Of a DNA stretch of 64,000 nucleotides, positions 8,486-18,014 are shown one piece after another; within the stretch, counting starts at the first letter, position 1, and the number at the start of each line of letters is the position of its first letter. The position numbers were made by a program, and so were the translations under genes. Below the pieces are notes generated by a model. The model was not told the DNA's origin. It searched no databases and saw nothing but the letters and a program-made list of their open reading frames with translations. Source of the stretch: an uncultured Bacteroidota bacterium (GTDB lineage Bacteria; Bacteroidota; Bacteroidia; Flavobacteriales; Flavobacteriaceae); NCBI GenBank assembly GCA_902546095.1, contig CACCIQ010000001.1:62455-126454 (forward strand), written 5' to 3'.

Positions 8486-9463
8486 ATGAGTAAACCAAGC
8501 TTTTATGATGATTTAAAAATACCAGCAATAGCTGCTCCATTATTTCTTGTTTCAGGACCTAAATTAGTAATTGAATGCTGTAAAAGCGGTATTGTAGGAA
8601 CATTCCCGGCCCTAAATCAAAGAACTACAAAAGGCTTTGAAGAGTGGGTTGTTCAAATTAAAGATGAACTTGCAGAATTTGAAAAGGAAACTGGAAAAAA
8701 ACCCGCTCCATTTGGAGTGAACTTAATTGTTCATAACACTAATCCTAGAGTTAGGGATGATTTAAAAATATGTATGAAACATAAGGTTCCGATCATTATT
8801 ACATCTCTGGGTGCTGTCTCACAATTGGTTGGTGCAGTACACTCATATGGTGGTTTAGTTTATCATGATGTCATTAAGAAAAGACATGCTGAAAAAGCTG
8901 CAGAAGCTGGCGTTGATGGCTTAATACTAGTTTCAGCTGGAGCTGGTGGACATGGAGGAACAATAAATCCAATGTCACTAATTGCTGAAATAAAAAAATT
9001 CTTCAAAAAGACAATTATTTTATCTGGTTGTATAAGCACTGGTCGTGATATTGCCTCTGCATTACAAATGGGAGCTGATTTTGCATACATGGGAACTAGG
9101 TTTATTAATACACAAGAAAGCTTAGCAGATGAGGGATATAAGGATATGATTATTAATTCTAAAGCAGATGATATTGTTTACACAGCAGCTGTGTCAGGGG
9201 TAAATGCAAACTTCCTAAAGCCTAGTCTTGAGGCAATGGGTATTACTGAGGATATGTGGAAAAACTCAAAGAAAATTGATTTTGGAAAAGAATTAAGTGC
9301 AGCTGAGGCTGAGGCAAAAGCATGGAAAACAATATGGTCTGCAGGTCAAGGAGTCACTAGTATTTCAGATTCTCCTTCAGTAAAAGATTTAGTTGAAAAA
9401 CTTAAAAAGGAATTTATAGAATCAATTGAGGATCAAAAAAATATTTTAAAAAAATTCTCATAA
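8486..9463 (+). CDS. Nitronate monooxygenase-like FMN protein (2-nitropropane dioxygenase family)
   Basis: A 325-residue TIM-barrel flavoprotein of the nitronate monooxygenase/2-nitropropane dioxygenase family. Visible features are the N-terminal AAPLFLVSGP, FGVNLIVH (76-83), the AGAGGHGG loop with the catalytic-position His156, and the FMN-phosphate segment SGCISTGRDIASALQMGAD (180-198) followed by YMGTRF. The family includes nitronate oxidases and also enoyl-reductase-like members, so the name should be read as fold-level. It is the last gene of the acyl-CoA cluster, 30 bases after the GroES-like gene and just before a terminator. A role in that pathway, as oxidoreductase, is inferred from context only. 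Confidence 0.85.
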   Translation: MSKPSFYDDLKIPAIAAPLFLVSGPKLVIECCKSGIVGTFPALNQRTTKGFEEWVVQIKDELAEFEKETGKKPAPFGVNLIVHNTNPRVRDDLKICMKHKVPIIITSLGAVSQLVGAVHSYGGLVYHDVIKKRHAEKAAEAGVDGLILVSAGAGGHGGTINPMSLIAEIKKFFKKTIILSGCISTGRDIASALQMGADFAYMGTRFINTQESLADEGYKDMIINSKADDIVYTAAVSGVNANFLKPSLEAMGITEDMWKNSKKIDFGKELSAAEAEAKAWKTIWSAGQGVTSISDSPSVKDLVEKLKKEFIESIEDQKNILKKFS

Positions 9464-9466
9464 AAT

Positions 9467-9496
9467 AAAAAAACCCACATTTCTGTGGGTTTTAAA
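9467..9496. terminator. Bidirectional intrinsic terminator
   Basis: A stem of AAACCCACA (9471-9479) with TGTGGGTTT (9484-9492) and a 4-base loop, flanked by an A-run on one side and T-rich sequence on the other. It lies between two convergent genes and can serve both. It is the clearest terminator between convergent genes in the window. Confidence 0.85.
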
Positions 9497-9507
9497 TTTT
9501 AACTTAT

Positions 9508-10437
9508 TTAGTTGAGTAGCGTTTTGTTCCAATAAATTGTTCTGTTATTAATTTTTCCTTCATTATCAAAACTATCGCTAATATGAACAGGTACTGTTAC
9601 TTTTTTCCCATCAGATTTTCTTTCCATTCTTAATTTCCACCAAGAAAGAACTACTTTAGATTCCCACCAATCATATTCAAGATAATCTGGATATCCAACC
9701 TCATCTAAAGATGTTAGATTCCACTCAGCAAAAATTTTATTATCTCTCTCTAAAATTTGATCAAGATTCATAGTTGAAGACTCGTTAATATCATCAAATA
9801 CTGCATTTTCACTGAAATAACTATTCGAAGTTTCTACATCTCCATTGACATATGCATAAAATGCTTTCCTGACAGAATTTATATTCTCATGATTCATGTA
9901 AATCGTACCATTTTTTCTATCATTTCCAGGCCAAGCCTCCCACATTCTTTGATAGTTTCTTCTGTCCGTATAATCAACTAGAGCTAGAATTTTTGAAGCA
10001 TCTTTTGTAAGACGATAAAGTCTATGAATCGGCATATCAAATTTGAAACCGGTTTGTTTATTTACTCCATAAATTCTTTCCCAAGTCTGAACCCAAACTT
10101 GATCTCCTTTTTTGTATTCAACAGCATCTGGATATGCAGGGTCATTATTAGTAATTTTTAGGTAGTTAATGTTGGTTTTCCACCAATTTGATTGCCTCAT
10201 AAAATTTTGTTTAGTTGTTCCCTCTTGATCTTTATCAGATGATAATCCATTATATGCCTTGAAACTGTCATCAAGAATTAAATCTAATTTATCCATGTCA
10301 GCTGATACAAAAGCTTGATTAAAAGAATTTATTAATTCAATTCCTGGATGTTCGTCGTATACAGTACCATTTTTGTTTTTTTGAGCATTAAGAGAAAAAA
10401 CAAATAAAAAACTTAATAAGTAAATAATATTTTTCAT
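9508..10437 (-). CDS. Exported protein with two tandem SnoaL/NTF2-like domains
   Basis: A 309-residue protein with signal peptide MKNIIYLLSFLFVFSLNAQ. It appears to consist of two related halves, about 23-165 and 174-309. Each begins with a matching element (KNGTVY, KNGTIY), continues with a helix pair ending in an acidic SF/YF segment (LDDSFKAY, FSENAVFDD), and ends with a strand pattern VWVQTWERIYG / VVLSWWKLRMER plus a PIHR / PVHI element. This is the cone-like SnoaL/NTF2 layout, duplicated. The ligand or reaction is unknown; periplasmic or surface location is expected. It converges on the nitronate monooxygenase gene across a shared terminator and is followed on the same strand by another exported protein gene. 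Confidence 0.75.
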   Translation of the reverse strand: MKNIIYLLSFLFVFSLNAQKNKNGTVYDEHPGIELINSFNQAFVSADMDKLDLILDDSFKAYNGLSSDKDQEGTTKQNFMRQSNWWKTNINYLKITNNDPAYPDAVEYKKGDQVWVQTWERIYGVNKQTGFKFDMPIHRLYRLTKDASKILALVDYTDRRNYQRMWEAWPGNDRKNGTIYMNHENINSVRKAFYAYVNGDVETSNSYFSENAVFDDINESSTMNLDQILERDNKIFAEWNLTSLDEVGYPDYLEYDWWESKVVLSWWKLRMERKSDGKKVTVPVHISDSFDNEGKINNRTIYWNKTLLN

Positions 10438-10493
10438 TGTTGCAAATTTAAAATTTGCTCTAATTTAAAACATTTATTAAAATGTATAAAAAT

Positions 10494-11108
10494 TTATTTT
10501 TTTACAATGATTAAAGTGGCCTTAGAACCAGTAGCAAGATTCCATTGATTTGAGGAAATCAACTTTTTATTATCATCGTATATTCTAAGTTCTGCAGTAT
10601 TAGGTCCAGAGTCCCCCTGATTGAGTGCAATGAAGTCAATTTTGTTAAAACCTTCACCTAACTTCAAATTAATGCCCCTAAAACTTGAGTCTAAAGTCAA
10701 ATTTTGAACTACCACCTCATCATTTACTAATATTCTCACCCTATCGCCATCAACATATTCAAAGTCTCTACATACAATATTAGCTGCTTCAGAAACAGTA
10801 GCAACATCACCTAAATAAGCATCACCCATATAACTGTTTGGATTTTTTTCTTTTTCTTTATTTAACCTCTTAACATATGCATCACCGGGATTTAAAAAAT
10901 ACTCATTATTCTGATTCATCATTCCCTTTGGAAGATCTTTTTTTTCTTCTTTTTTTATAGTAAATGCATTAGGATTAACTAATGTAACATTTGGAAGAAT
11001 AGTTTTTGTTTTTGGTGGAGCTATATCAATTTTTCTATTATTATTCTCAATCTGTGAGAATGAAAAAGTTGAGGTTAGAATTAATATATATATATAAAAA
11101 TTTTTCAT
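10494..11108 (-). CDS. Exported hypothetical protein
   Basis: A 204-residue protein with a signal peptide (residues 1-18, ending TFSFSQ). A Pro/Lys/Asn-rich linker covers about 19-90, and a compact, better-ordered domain covers about 95-204, containing CRDFEYVDGDRVRILVNDE and GFNKIDFIALNQGDSGPNTA. The latter half looks like an all-beta domain. I have seen similar uncharacterised secreted proteins in flavobacteria but cannot assign a function. It lies 42 bases downstream of the CcsBA stop on the same strand, so it may be cotranscribed with that gene. Confidence 0.7.
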   Translation of the reverse strand: MKNFYIYILILTSTFSFSQIENNNRKIDIAPPKTKTILPNVTLVNPNAFTIKKEEKKDLPKGMMNQNNEYFLNPGDAYVKRLNKEKEKNPNSYMGDAYLGDVATVSEAANIVCRDFEYVDGDRVRILVNDEVVVQNLTLDSSFRGINLKLGEGFNKIDFIALNQGDSGPNTAELRIYDDNKKLISSNQWNLATGSKATLIIVKK

Positions 11109-11150
11109 TGATAATTAAAAACAAATATATCTAAACAAAAATTATTCCAA

Positions 11151-14100
11151 TTATTTAACTAAATGCTTGTTGTACTTGTATTTGGATAATGTACCTAATA
11201 TAAATACTATAACAATACTCCAGTAGACAAAGTTTGGTGTTATTACCTTATCACCAGAAGCGTAAGAGTGAAGTCCAACAAGATAGAAGTTTACACCAAA
11301 GTAAGTCATCATAATACTTGCAAAAGCGACAATTGACATTAAATTAAATAACCAATTACCTCTCAATTTTGGTATTAGTCTCATGTGAAGAACAAAAGCA
11401 TATAGAAGAATACTGATTAATGCCCAAGTTTCCTTTGGATCCCATCCCCAGTATCTTCCCCAACTTTCATTAGCCCACATTCCTCCTAAGAAGTTTCCAA
11501 TAGTAAGCATGATTAATCCGACTGTCAGAGATAATTCATTAATAATTGTCAATTCTTTTAATTTTAATTTTATTATTTCCTTATTCTTATGAGTTAAAAA
11601 TATCATCAATATTAGTGAAACAATACCCAGTATCATTCCTAATGCAAAAGGACCATAACTTCCTACAATTACAGAAACATGAATCATAAGCCAATAACTA
11701 TCTAGCACAGGGACAAGATTTGCAATAGATGGATCCATCCAATTCCAGTGGGCAATCATCAAAATCATTGATGATACAAATGCAGTAGATGCAACCGTTA
11801 AATCTGACTTTCTTGCAAATAATAACCCAACACCCATTGTAGCCCAAGCAACATAAATCATGGATTCATAAGCATCACCCCATGGTGCATGACCTGAAAT
11901 AAACCATCTGGCAATAAGTCCAATTGTATGAATAATAAACAAAATGAAAATTGATGATTTGAATAGAAGTAAGGTATATTTCATAAATTTTTTAACGAAG
12001 CTAAAACCAGAAAATATATCAACTATGATAAATAAAAAATACAACATTCCTACAGCAAAATACCAGATAAAAAGCTTTTCAAAAACATTTATTTTATTGT
12101 ACAAAACCTCAGCCTTAATCTTATCATCACTGGGCATTATATTTTCTGAATATTTATACTGAAAGCCTTTAATACTTTCTAGAATGCCTGAGGCAGTACT
12201 GTAGTCACCTGAACTTATACCATTATCTAACTCTTTTAAATAAAGTGGGAAAATATTATTTACAAACAATGAATCAATACCAACAAAATTTTCATTTTTT
12301 AGCTCTGAATATGAAACCCATTTATTGTTAACGTCATTGGGAGTTGGAAAAATTCTGAGAATATCTCCCTCTAAAGCTGAAAATAATAGGTTAACTTTTC
12401 TATCAGATTCAATAAAATCTTTTTCAAACTGATTAGGAAGAGAAGATTTATATGCATCATCTAAATACTCGGAAATTTTGTATTGCCCTTTCGAGTCAAA
12501 AAAGTCCATAAAAGCAGCGTACTTTTGTTTTTTATCGATTCCAAGAATACTTCTTATGCTATCATTACCCCTTTTAATATATATAATAGGTTGTGAATAC
12601 CATGCTAAAGGATTCCTTAAAATTGATAATAAAACTTGATCAGAATTCAATCCATTATATGTGTCTGATTTACTAACTTTTCTGAGAAGTTCAGATGAAA
12701 ATGTATTAATTGGTTTCATTCTTCCACCCGAGTCCTGTATTACCAATTCACCAAATTTGTTTGAGTGTTCAGCATCAACAACATAATTTACAATTAAAGA
12801 ATCTGTTGAGGAATTCTGATTTTCATGAACATAATCTTGAGAATTTAAAGATGAAAGCGACAATAAGAAAACGATAGCTGAGGCTGAGTTTCTATTGATC
12901 TTTAGATTATTTAATTTTTTACTTAAATCCTTAAATCTTGTCCTTCCATAAAACATAGTTGCTAATAAACCTATATATAATAGAATGTATCCTATGTAAG
13001 TTATTAAAGTGCCATAAAAATCTTTATTAACTGAAAGTATAGTTCCCAATTCATCGGGATCAAATGAAGCTTGAAAAAAGCGATAACCTTTATGATTAAG
13101 AATATTATTCATGTAAATATCATAATCAAAATTTTCATCATCATTCACAACTGTAACTTTGCTTTTAAAGCTACTGTAACTTTTTTCTGTTCCAGGATAT
13201 TTATCTGCAATAAAATCATTTAACTGTATTGAAAAAGGTAATTTTGAAACAAGTGAACCATACTTAAGAGAAAAATCAAGACCAGCTACTCTTACCCTTT
13301 CAAAATTATCCGTCACACCTTTACCACCAAATATTTCTATCTCTTTAGACTCACCTAAATTATTTTTATCTTTCGATGTTATCTTGACTCTTAATGAGTT
13401 TTGGTTTGTTTCTTCTTCGCTTTTTAATATTTGGTATGATCCCTTGACTACCCCATCTGGAATTACAAACTGTAAACCAGCTATGTCGTACAATGATCTA
13501 AGTTGTAACTCCTCGATTTGGTCTAAATTTACATCACCTCTTTTTTGATCAATCATTCTCATGTATGATCCTCTAAAAGAACTTTGAATAAATAACTCAT
13601 TGTCTACATTGATAAAGTTTATTGCTCCTTCATTATAATTGTTAAAAGAAAACAAAACTCCATGTAAATTTGTTACCTGCCCTTCTTCAATATAGTGGTC
13701 GTGTCTCTCACCACTTGAAGCCTCTACAATCTTAATGAAATTACTACCAGAATCACTCTCAACAACTGAAAGTTCAACATTCTCTTTAAAATCCAGGTAT
13801 TCAATTTCAAACTTCTGTTTATTAAAATCATTAGCAATCAAAAAACTATTGTCTGTATATTCGGACATTAACAATTTTTTTTCGAGTTTTCTTCTTCTTG
13901 GTGTACCTTCTATTTCCCCATCAATCAATACTGTCAAATAAGTATCAGAAGATAAATATTCATTTGTAACATTTCCCTCTCTGATGGGCATAACACCCTC
14001 ATAGCCAATATATCTTGTTACGCCTGCTCCGATAATTATCAAAATCCATGATAAATGCATTAAAAGAATACCTAGCTTAGGTCTTGATAAAAGATTATAT

Positions 14101-14303
14101 CTTTTGATATTAAATATAAAATTGATTAAAAATAAAACCATCATCAATTCAAACCAAAAAGCATTATAAATAAGTATTCTAGCTGCATCTGTACCATGCA
14201 TACTTTCAATGAAAGTACCGATTCCCATAGCCGCTGAAAATGTTATAAATAAAATTGCGGTAAGTCGGGTAGAAACTATTAAGGAAATTATTTTTTTAAC
14301 CAT
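11151..14303 (-). CDS. ccsBA: Fused CcsB-CcsA (ResB-ResC) cytochrome c haem-delivery protein
   Basis: A 1050-residue inner membrane protein of system II cytochrome c maturation, which carries haem across the membrane and ligates it to apocytochrome c. The N-terminal third is ResB/CcsB-like, with hydrophobic segments near 8-30, 45-62, 70-95 and 430-450 around a periplasmic domain. A second extracytoplasmic stretch spans about 485-725. The C-terminal CcsA part has many membrane helices and the haem-handling WWD motif (SWGRYWGWDPKETW, near 948-960), plus a conserved His in GLHSY near 1011. The fused arrangement is typical of Bacteroidota. It overlaps the SurA-like gene by 16 bases, so translation may be coupled. 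Confidence 0.93.
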   Translation of the reverse strand: MVKKIISLIVSTRLTAILFITFSAAMGIGTFIESMHGTDAARILIYNAFWFELMMVLFLINFIFNIKRYNLLSRPKLGILLMHLSWILIIIGAGVTRYIGYEGVMPIREGNVTNEYLSSDTYLTVLIDGEIEGTPRRRKLEKKLLMSEYTDNSFLIANDFNKQKFEIEYLDFKENVELSVVESDSGSNFIKIVEASSGERHDHYIEEGQVTNLHGVLFSFNNYNEGAINFINVDNELFIQSSFRGSYMRMIDQKRGDVNLDQIEELQLRSLYDIAGLQFVIPDGVVKGSYQILKSEEETNQNSLRVKITSKDKNNLGESKEIEIFGGKGVTDNFERVRVAGLDFSLKYGSLVSKLPFSIQLNDFIADKYPGTEKSYSSFKSKVTVVNDDENFDYDIYMNNILNHKGYRFFQASFDPDELGTILSVNKDFYGTLITYIGYILLYIGLLATMFYGRTRFKDLSKKLNNLKINRNSASAIVFLLSLSSLNSQDYVHENQNSSTDSLIVNYVVDAEHSNKFGELVIQDSGGRMKPINTFSSELLRKVSKSDTYNGLNSDQVLLSILRNPLAWYSQPIIYIKRGNDSIRSILGIDKKQKYAAFMDFFDSKGQYKISEYLDDAYKSSLPNQFEKDFIESDRKVNLLFSALEGDILRIFPTPNDVNNKWVSYSELKNENFVGIDSLFVNNIFPLYLKELDNGISSGDYSTASGILESIKGFQYKYSENIMPSDDKIKAEVLYNKINVFEKLFIWYFAVGMLYFLFIIVDIFSGFSFVKKFMKYTLLLFKSSIFILFIIHTIGLIARWFISGHAPWGDAYESMIYVAWATMGVGLLFARKSDLTVASTAFVSSMILMIAHWNWMDPSIANLVPVLDSYWLMIHVSVIVGSYGPFALGMILGIVSLILMIFLTHKNKEIIKLKLKELTIINELSLTVGLIMLTIGNFLGGMWANESWGRYWGWDPKETWALISILLYAFVLHMRLIPKLRGNWLFNLMSIVAFASIMMTYFGVNFYLVGLHSYASGDKVITPNFVYWSIVIVFILGTLSKYKYNKHLVK

Positions 14304-15667
14304 TTATTGGCAAAATTACATTCTCTACTATCTTTATTCACAGAAATATACGTTTCAATAATTTTTTCACTCATCCAGGTCTGAATTGTTTTTAGCTGTT
14401 TTTCCTTTAAGGCTAATTCTTTGATCTTAATATAATCTTTAGAGTAATCAGCAACATGCTCATCAAATCTGTTTGTTATTTTGATAATTTTATAACTACT
14501 ACTTCCAATATTATCTTGCTCTAGTAGTGGTGCAGATATTTCATTATCATTCAATCTTTGAATTTGAGTATATAAAACGGGGTCAATCTTCGTTAATTCA
14601 AATCGTGTGTTTCCAGTTGTTGGATTTATTAAAACACCACCATTATTTTTAGTGGTTTTTTCATCAGAAAAAGATTTAGCAGCTTCTTCAAATGTTAATT
14701 CTTTATCAATAATTCTTTTTCTAATAAGGTCAATTTTCTTTTTTGCCTCAAGCAACGCATTGTTAGATACTTCAGGTTTTAATAGTATATGACGAACGTC
14801 TAACTCCTGTCCCCTAACCTTATCTACCATAACAATATGCCATCCAAAATCAGTTTCAAAGGGTTCTGATACCTCTCCTTCTTTCAATCTATAACAAACG
14901 TCTTCAAATTCCTTAACCATTTGATTTCTTCTGCTTCTGTTTAATGTGTATTTTCCACCTGTAGACCTAGATCCTGGATCTTGGGAGTAAAGAATGGCTT
15001 TAGTTGCAAAACTTGATCCATTAATAACGACATCGTCTCTTATAGACTCCAATCGTTGGATTATCTTCATTTCATCCTCCTCGCTTACTTCGGGCTTAAC
15101 AACAATTTGAGCAATCTCAAGTTCAGCTCCAAAAATAGGTAAGTCGTATCTTGGTATATTTTGAAAAAAAACTCTAACCTCTTCAGGCGTAATTTCAATT
15201 TCATCTATTATTGTCGTTTGCATTCTTTCGGAAAGTTGGTTTATTCTATTAATTTCAAAAAGCTCTTGACGAAAAGTTCCTTCATCTTTCTTCTTGTAGA
15301 ATTCCAATACTTTTTCCATGTTACCTAATTGATTGACAAAATATTCAATGGTTTGATCTACATAACTGTAGATTTGTTCGTTATCAACTTCTAAACTATC
15401 CTGTTCAGCGTGATGAGCATAGAGTTTATCCTCCATTAATTTGCCCAGTAAACTACACCTGTCAAAGTCATTAACATTGACTCCCTGCGATTGTAGATCA
15501 ATTAAGGTTTTGTCTATATCAGAATCTAGTATAATAAAATCACCTACAACAGCTGCAACTCCATCGATTTTTATTCTTTGAGACGAATTATCTTGCTGAG
15601 AGTGAGAAATTGTTAGTGTAAATACAAAAAATAATATTGATAATGTGTAACTAGTCAAGTCTTTCAT
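14288..15667 (-). CDS. SurA-like periplasmic peptidyl-prolyl isomerase/chaperone
   Basis: A periplasmic parvulin-type chaperone that should assist outer membrane protein folding. The start at 15667 is chosen because it places a clean signal peptide (MKDLTSYTLSILFFVFTLTIS) at the N-terminus; the frame is open to 15691 but the extra residues would disrupt it. That gives 459 residues. A SurA N-terminal chaperone region (about 30-170) is followed by two parvulin domains: one around 180-275 with SQDPGSRSTGGKYTL and the FGWHIVMVDKV ending, and one around 285-390 with VRHILLKP and SDEKTTKNNGGVL. It overlaps both neighbours in an operon with GuaB and a lipoprotein. Confidence 0.88.
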   Translation of the reverse strand: MKDLTSYTLSILFFVFTLTISHSQQDNSSQRIKIDGVAAVVGDFIILDSDIDKTLIDLQSQGVNVNDFDRCSLLGKLMEDKLYAHHAEQDSLEVDNEQIYSYVDQTIEYFVNQLGNMEKVLEFYKKKDEGTFRQELFEINRINQLSERMQTTIIDEIEITPEEVRVFFQNIPRYDLPIFGAELEIAQIVVKPEVSEEDEMKIIQRLESIRDDVVINGSSFATKAILYSQDPGSRSTGGKYTLNRSRRNQMVKEFEDVCYRLKEGEVSEPFETDFGWHIVMVDKVRGQELDVRHILLKPEVSNNALLEAKKKIDLIRKRIIDKELTFEEAAKSFSDEKTTKNNGGVLINPTTGNTRFELTKIDPVLYTQIQRLNDNEISAPLLEQDNIGSSSYKIIKITNRFDEHVADYSKDYIKIKELALKEKQLKTIQTWMSEKIIETYISVNKDSRECNFANKWLKK

Positions 15668-16490
15668 AGAGGTTTTTTGTAATGGCATCACCTATTAATT
15701 CCTTGTCAATTTTATTTAAATAATCAATTCTTTTTTTACTGACAATTACTTCCTTAATTCTATTGTAAATATACTCCAAAGGAGCATAATCATCAGCTTT
15801 TTTATAATTATTTATTTTAATCAAATATAGAGCCAAAGAATCCTCTTGAACATAAAATAAATTGTTTTTACTTATTCTAAGGCTTTGATCATATTCCAAA
15901 GATGGGATTTTATTAAAAAACAGCTTTTTATTAATCCAAATACTGTCATTTAAATAATAGTTTAAAAGCTGGATTGAGATTGAGTCAAAAAAAGATTTAT
16001 CAGACTGATTAAATCTTCTAAATCTTCTTTTAATTTCATTGATATTGAATGTTTTTTTATTAAGCTTTACATAACGACCTTTTATTATCTCTTCAAAAAG
16101 CTTGAAGTTTTTACTGTTTTCACTAAAAAATAACTCAATTTCATCCTTACTTGCTAAAGTGTCTGGATTATTATTTGATATTTTATTTCTGTACTCAGAA
16201 ATAATTAAATTTTCTCTGTACTTTTCGGATTTATTGTCAATTTGTGATTTTTCTGTTTCAGTAAGATTAATTATGGCATTTTGAATTAGCAATTTTGAAG
16301 TTGCCCATTCTTCTATAACATTATTTACTATTCGAAGAGAATCTTGTTTATTTAGATTTTTCGGAATTATTTCTTGAATTTCTTCTACACTTAAAAACTC
16401 ATCACCAACTCTAGCAACATAACCATCATTATTTTTTATGTTATAATTACATGAAATAATAAACAATAATAAAATCGCGTATTTTCTCAA
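15651..16490 (-). CDS. Lipoprotein with SurA/PpiC-like N-terminal domain, TTG start
   Basis: A 279-residue lipoprotein whose best start is a TTG at 16490, one base after the guaB stop. From there it reads MRKYAILLLFIISC, a textbook lipoprotein signal with the acylated Cys at residue 14. An ATG-led frame to 16553 exists but would bury this signal inside the protein and overlap guaB by 62 bases. Residues about 24-110 (VARVGDEFLSVEEIQEIIP onward) resemble the helical chaperone domain of SurA/PrsA foldases; no parvulin domain is recognisable after it. It precedes the SurA-like gene, so a joint role in envelope protein folding is likely. Confidence 0.75.
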   Translation of the reverse strand: MRKYAILLLFIISCNYNIKNNDGYVARVGDEFLSVEEIQEIIPKNLNKQDSLRIVNNVIEEWATSKLLIQNAIINLTETEKSQIDNKSEKYRENLIISEYRNKISNNNPDTLASKDEIELFFSENSKNFKLFEEIIKGRYVKLNKKTFNINEIKRRFRRFNQSDKSFFDSISIQLLNYYLNDSIWINKKLFFNKIPSLEYDQSLRISKNNLFYVQEDSLALYLIKINNYKKADDYAPLEYIYNRIKEVIVSKKRIDYLNKIDKELIGDAITKNLYERLD

Positions 16491-16491
16491 A

Positions 16492-17958
16492 CTATCTGGT
16501 ATAATTTGGAGATTCTTTTGTAATGGTAATATTGTGGGGATGACTTTCATCAAGACCTGCCCTAGTTATTTGAACAAAATTTGATTTTTCCTTTAAATCT
16601 TTTATACTAGACGCGCCACAATAGCCCATTCCCGATTTTAAACCACCTGTGAATTGGAACATGCTTTCTACTAAGCTCCCTTTGTATGGAACTCTACCAA
16701 CTATTCCTTCAGGCACAAGTTTATTTTTGTCTTTTATACTAGACTGAAAATATCTTTCCTTACTTCCCTTTTCCATGGCTTCGACAGATCCCATTCCTCT
16801 GTATGTTTTAAATTTTCTTCCTTCGTATATAATAGTCTCACCTGGTGACTCTAGGGTTCCAGCTAACATGGATCCTAACATTACACAGTCAGCACCTGCA
16901 GCAATAGCTTTTGTTATATCACCTGTATGCTTAACTCCACCGTCAGCAACAATTGAGATACCAGATCCTTTTAATGCATTGTAAACATTGTTAATTGCAG
17001 AAAGCTGAGGGTATCCGACACCTGCAACAATTCTAGTAGTACATATCGATCCTGGTCCAATACCAACCTTAACCCCATCAACACCAGCTTTGGCTAAAAA
17101 CTTAGCAGCCTCTGCAGTAGCTACATTTCCAGCAACTACATCTAGATCAGGAAAAGATTTCTTAACATCTTTGATTATTTTTAGTACTGACTTGGTGTGA
17201 GCATGTGCAGTATCAATAACAACAGCATCTACACCAGATTTATAAAGCATTTTACATCTCTCTAAATTATCTCCACCAACTCCAATTGCAGCTGCAACTC
17301 TTAATCTTCCAAATTCATCTTTATTGGATGATGGCTTAAGGGTTATTTTTTGAATATCTCTAAAAGTAATAAGACCAACAAGCTTATTTTCCTTATCGAC
17401 AACTGGTAGTTTTTCAATTTTGTTCTTTTGAAGAATTTTTTCAGCTTGCTTCAGGGTTATACCTGGACTTCCAGTAATTATATTTTTAAATGTCATTACC
17501 TCCTCGATCGGTTTATTCATATCATTTTCAAATCTTAAATCTCTATTAGTAACAATACCAACTAAAGTGTTTGATTTATCAACAATTGGAATTCCACCAA
17601 TACTAAACTCCTTCATAGATTTTAGTGCATCCTTTACTTTACTTTTCTTGCTTAAAGTAACAGGATCTAAAATCATTCCTGACTCTGATCTTTTGACTCT
17701 TCTAACCTTATCACATTGTTTTTTGATGGTTAGATTTTTATGAATAACACCAATACCTCCCTCTTGAGCCATAGCAATAGCCATTTTACTTTCAGTGACT
17801 GTATCCATAGCTGCAGAAACAACAGGCACTTTAAGAGGCAAGTTTCTTGAAAATTTTGAGGCTAAATTAACTTCAGATGGGAGAATCTCAGAATATGCTG
17901 GGACAAGTAAAACATCGTCGAAGGTTAGTCCAGTTTCTATAAATTTAGATTTACCCAT
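16492..17958 (-). CDS. guaB: IMP dehydrogenase
   Basis: A 488-residue enzyme that oxidises IMP to XMP with NAD, the committed step of GTP synthesis in the cytoplasm. The TIM barrel is interrupted by a tandem CBS-domain pair at about 92-210. The catalytic loop [15 protein letters not shown] carries the nucleophilic Cys, and the IMP-binding DGGVKHTGD and [13 protein letters not shown] segments and the flap ([10 protein letters not shown]) are all present. Length is normal. It heads an operon with the lipoprotein and SurA-like genes, which start immediately after its stop; this linkage of guaB to envelope chaperones is positional, not mechanistic. Confidence 0.96.
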   Translation of the reverse strand: MGKSKFIETGLTFDDVLLVPAYSEILPSEVNLASKFSRNLPLKVPVVSAAMDTVTESKMAIAMAQEGGIGVIHKNLTIKKQCDKVRRVKRSESGMILDPVTLSKKSKVKDALKSMKEFSIGGIPIVDKSNTLVGIVTNRDLRFENDMNKPIEEVMTFKNIITGSPGITLKQAEKILQKNKIEKLPVVDKENKLVGLITFRDIQKITLKPSSNKDEFGRLRVAAAIGVGGDNLERCKMLYKSGVDAVVIDTAHAHTKSVLKIIKDVKKSFPDLDVVAGNVATAEAAKFLAKAGVDGVKVGIGPGSICTTRIVAGVGYPQLSAINNVYNALKGSGISIVADGGVKHTGDITKAIAAGADCVMLGSMLAGTLESPGETIIYEGRKFKTYRGMGSVEAMEKGSKERYFQSSIKDKNKLVPEGIVGRVPYKGSLVESMFQFTGGLKSGMGYCGASSIKDLKEKSNFVQITRAGLDESHPHNITITKESPNYTR

Positions 17959-17959
17959 T

Positions 17960-17988
17960 GCAATTAAAAATAATTGCGCACAAATATA
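17960..17988 (-). promoter_or_regulatory. guaB promoter box and leader hairpin
   Basis: On the reverse strand a TATATTTG box (17988-17981) matches the TAnnTTTG -7 consensus. Between it and the guaB ATG lies a perfect inverted repeat, GCAATTA (17960-17966) and TAATTGC (17971-17977), with a 4-base spacer directly abutting the start codon. It could be an operator or an RNA hairpin near the ribosome-binding region. Confidence 0.5.
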
Positions 17989-18014
17989 TGATTTTTTACC
18001 GACCTATTATAAAA

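Noticed and set aside
16491..16553. Extended N-terminus for the SurA-like lipoprotein from a start at 16553
   Set aside because: It would overlap guaB by 62 bases and place the lipoprotein signal and lipobox inside the protein; the TTG at 16490 gives a textbook signal.
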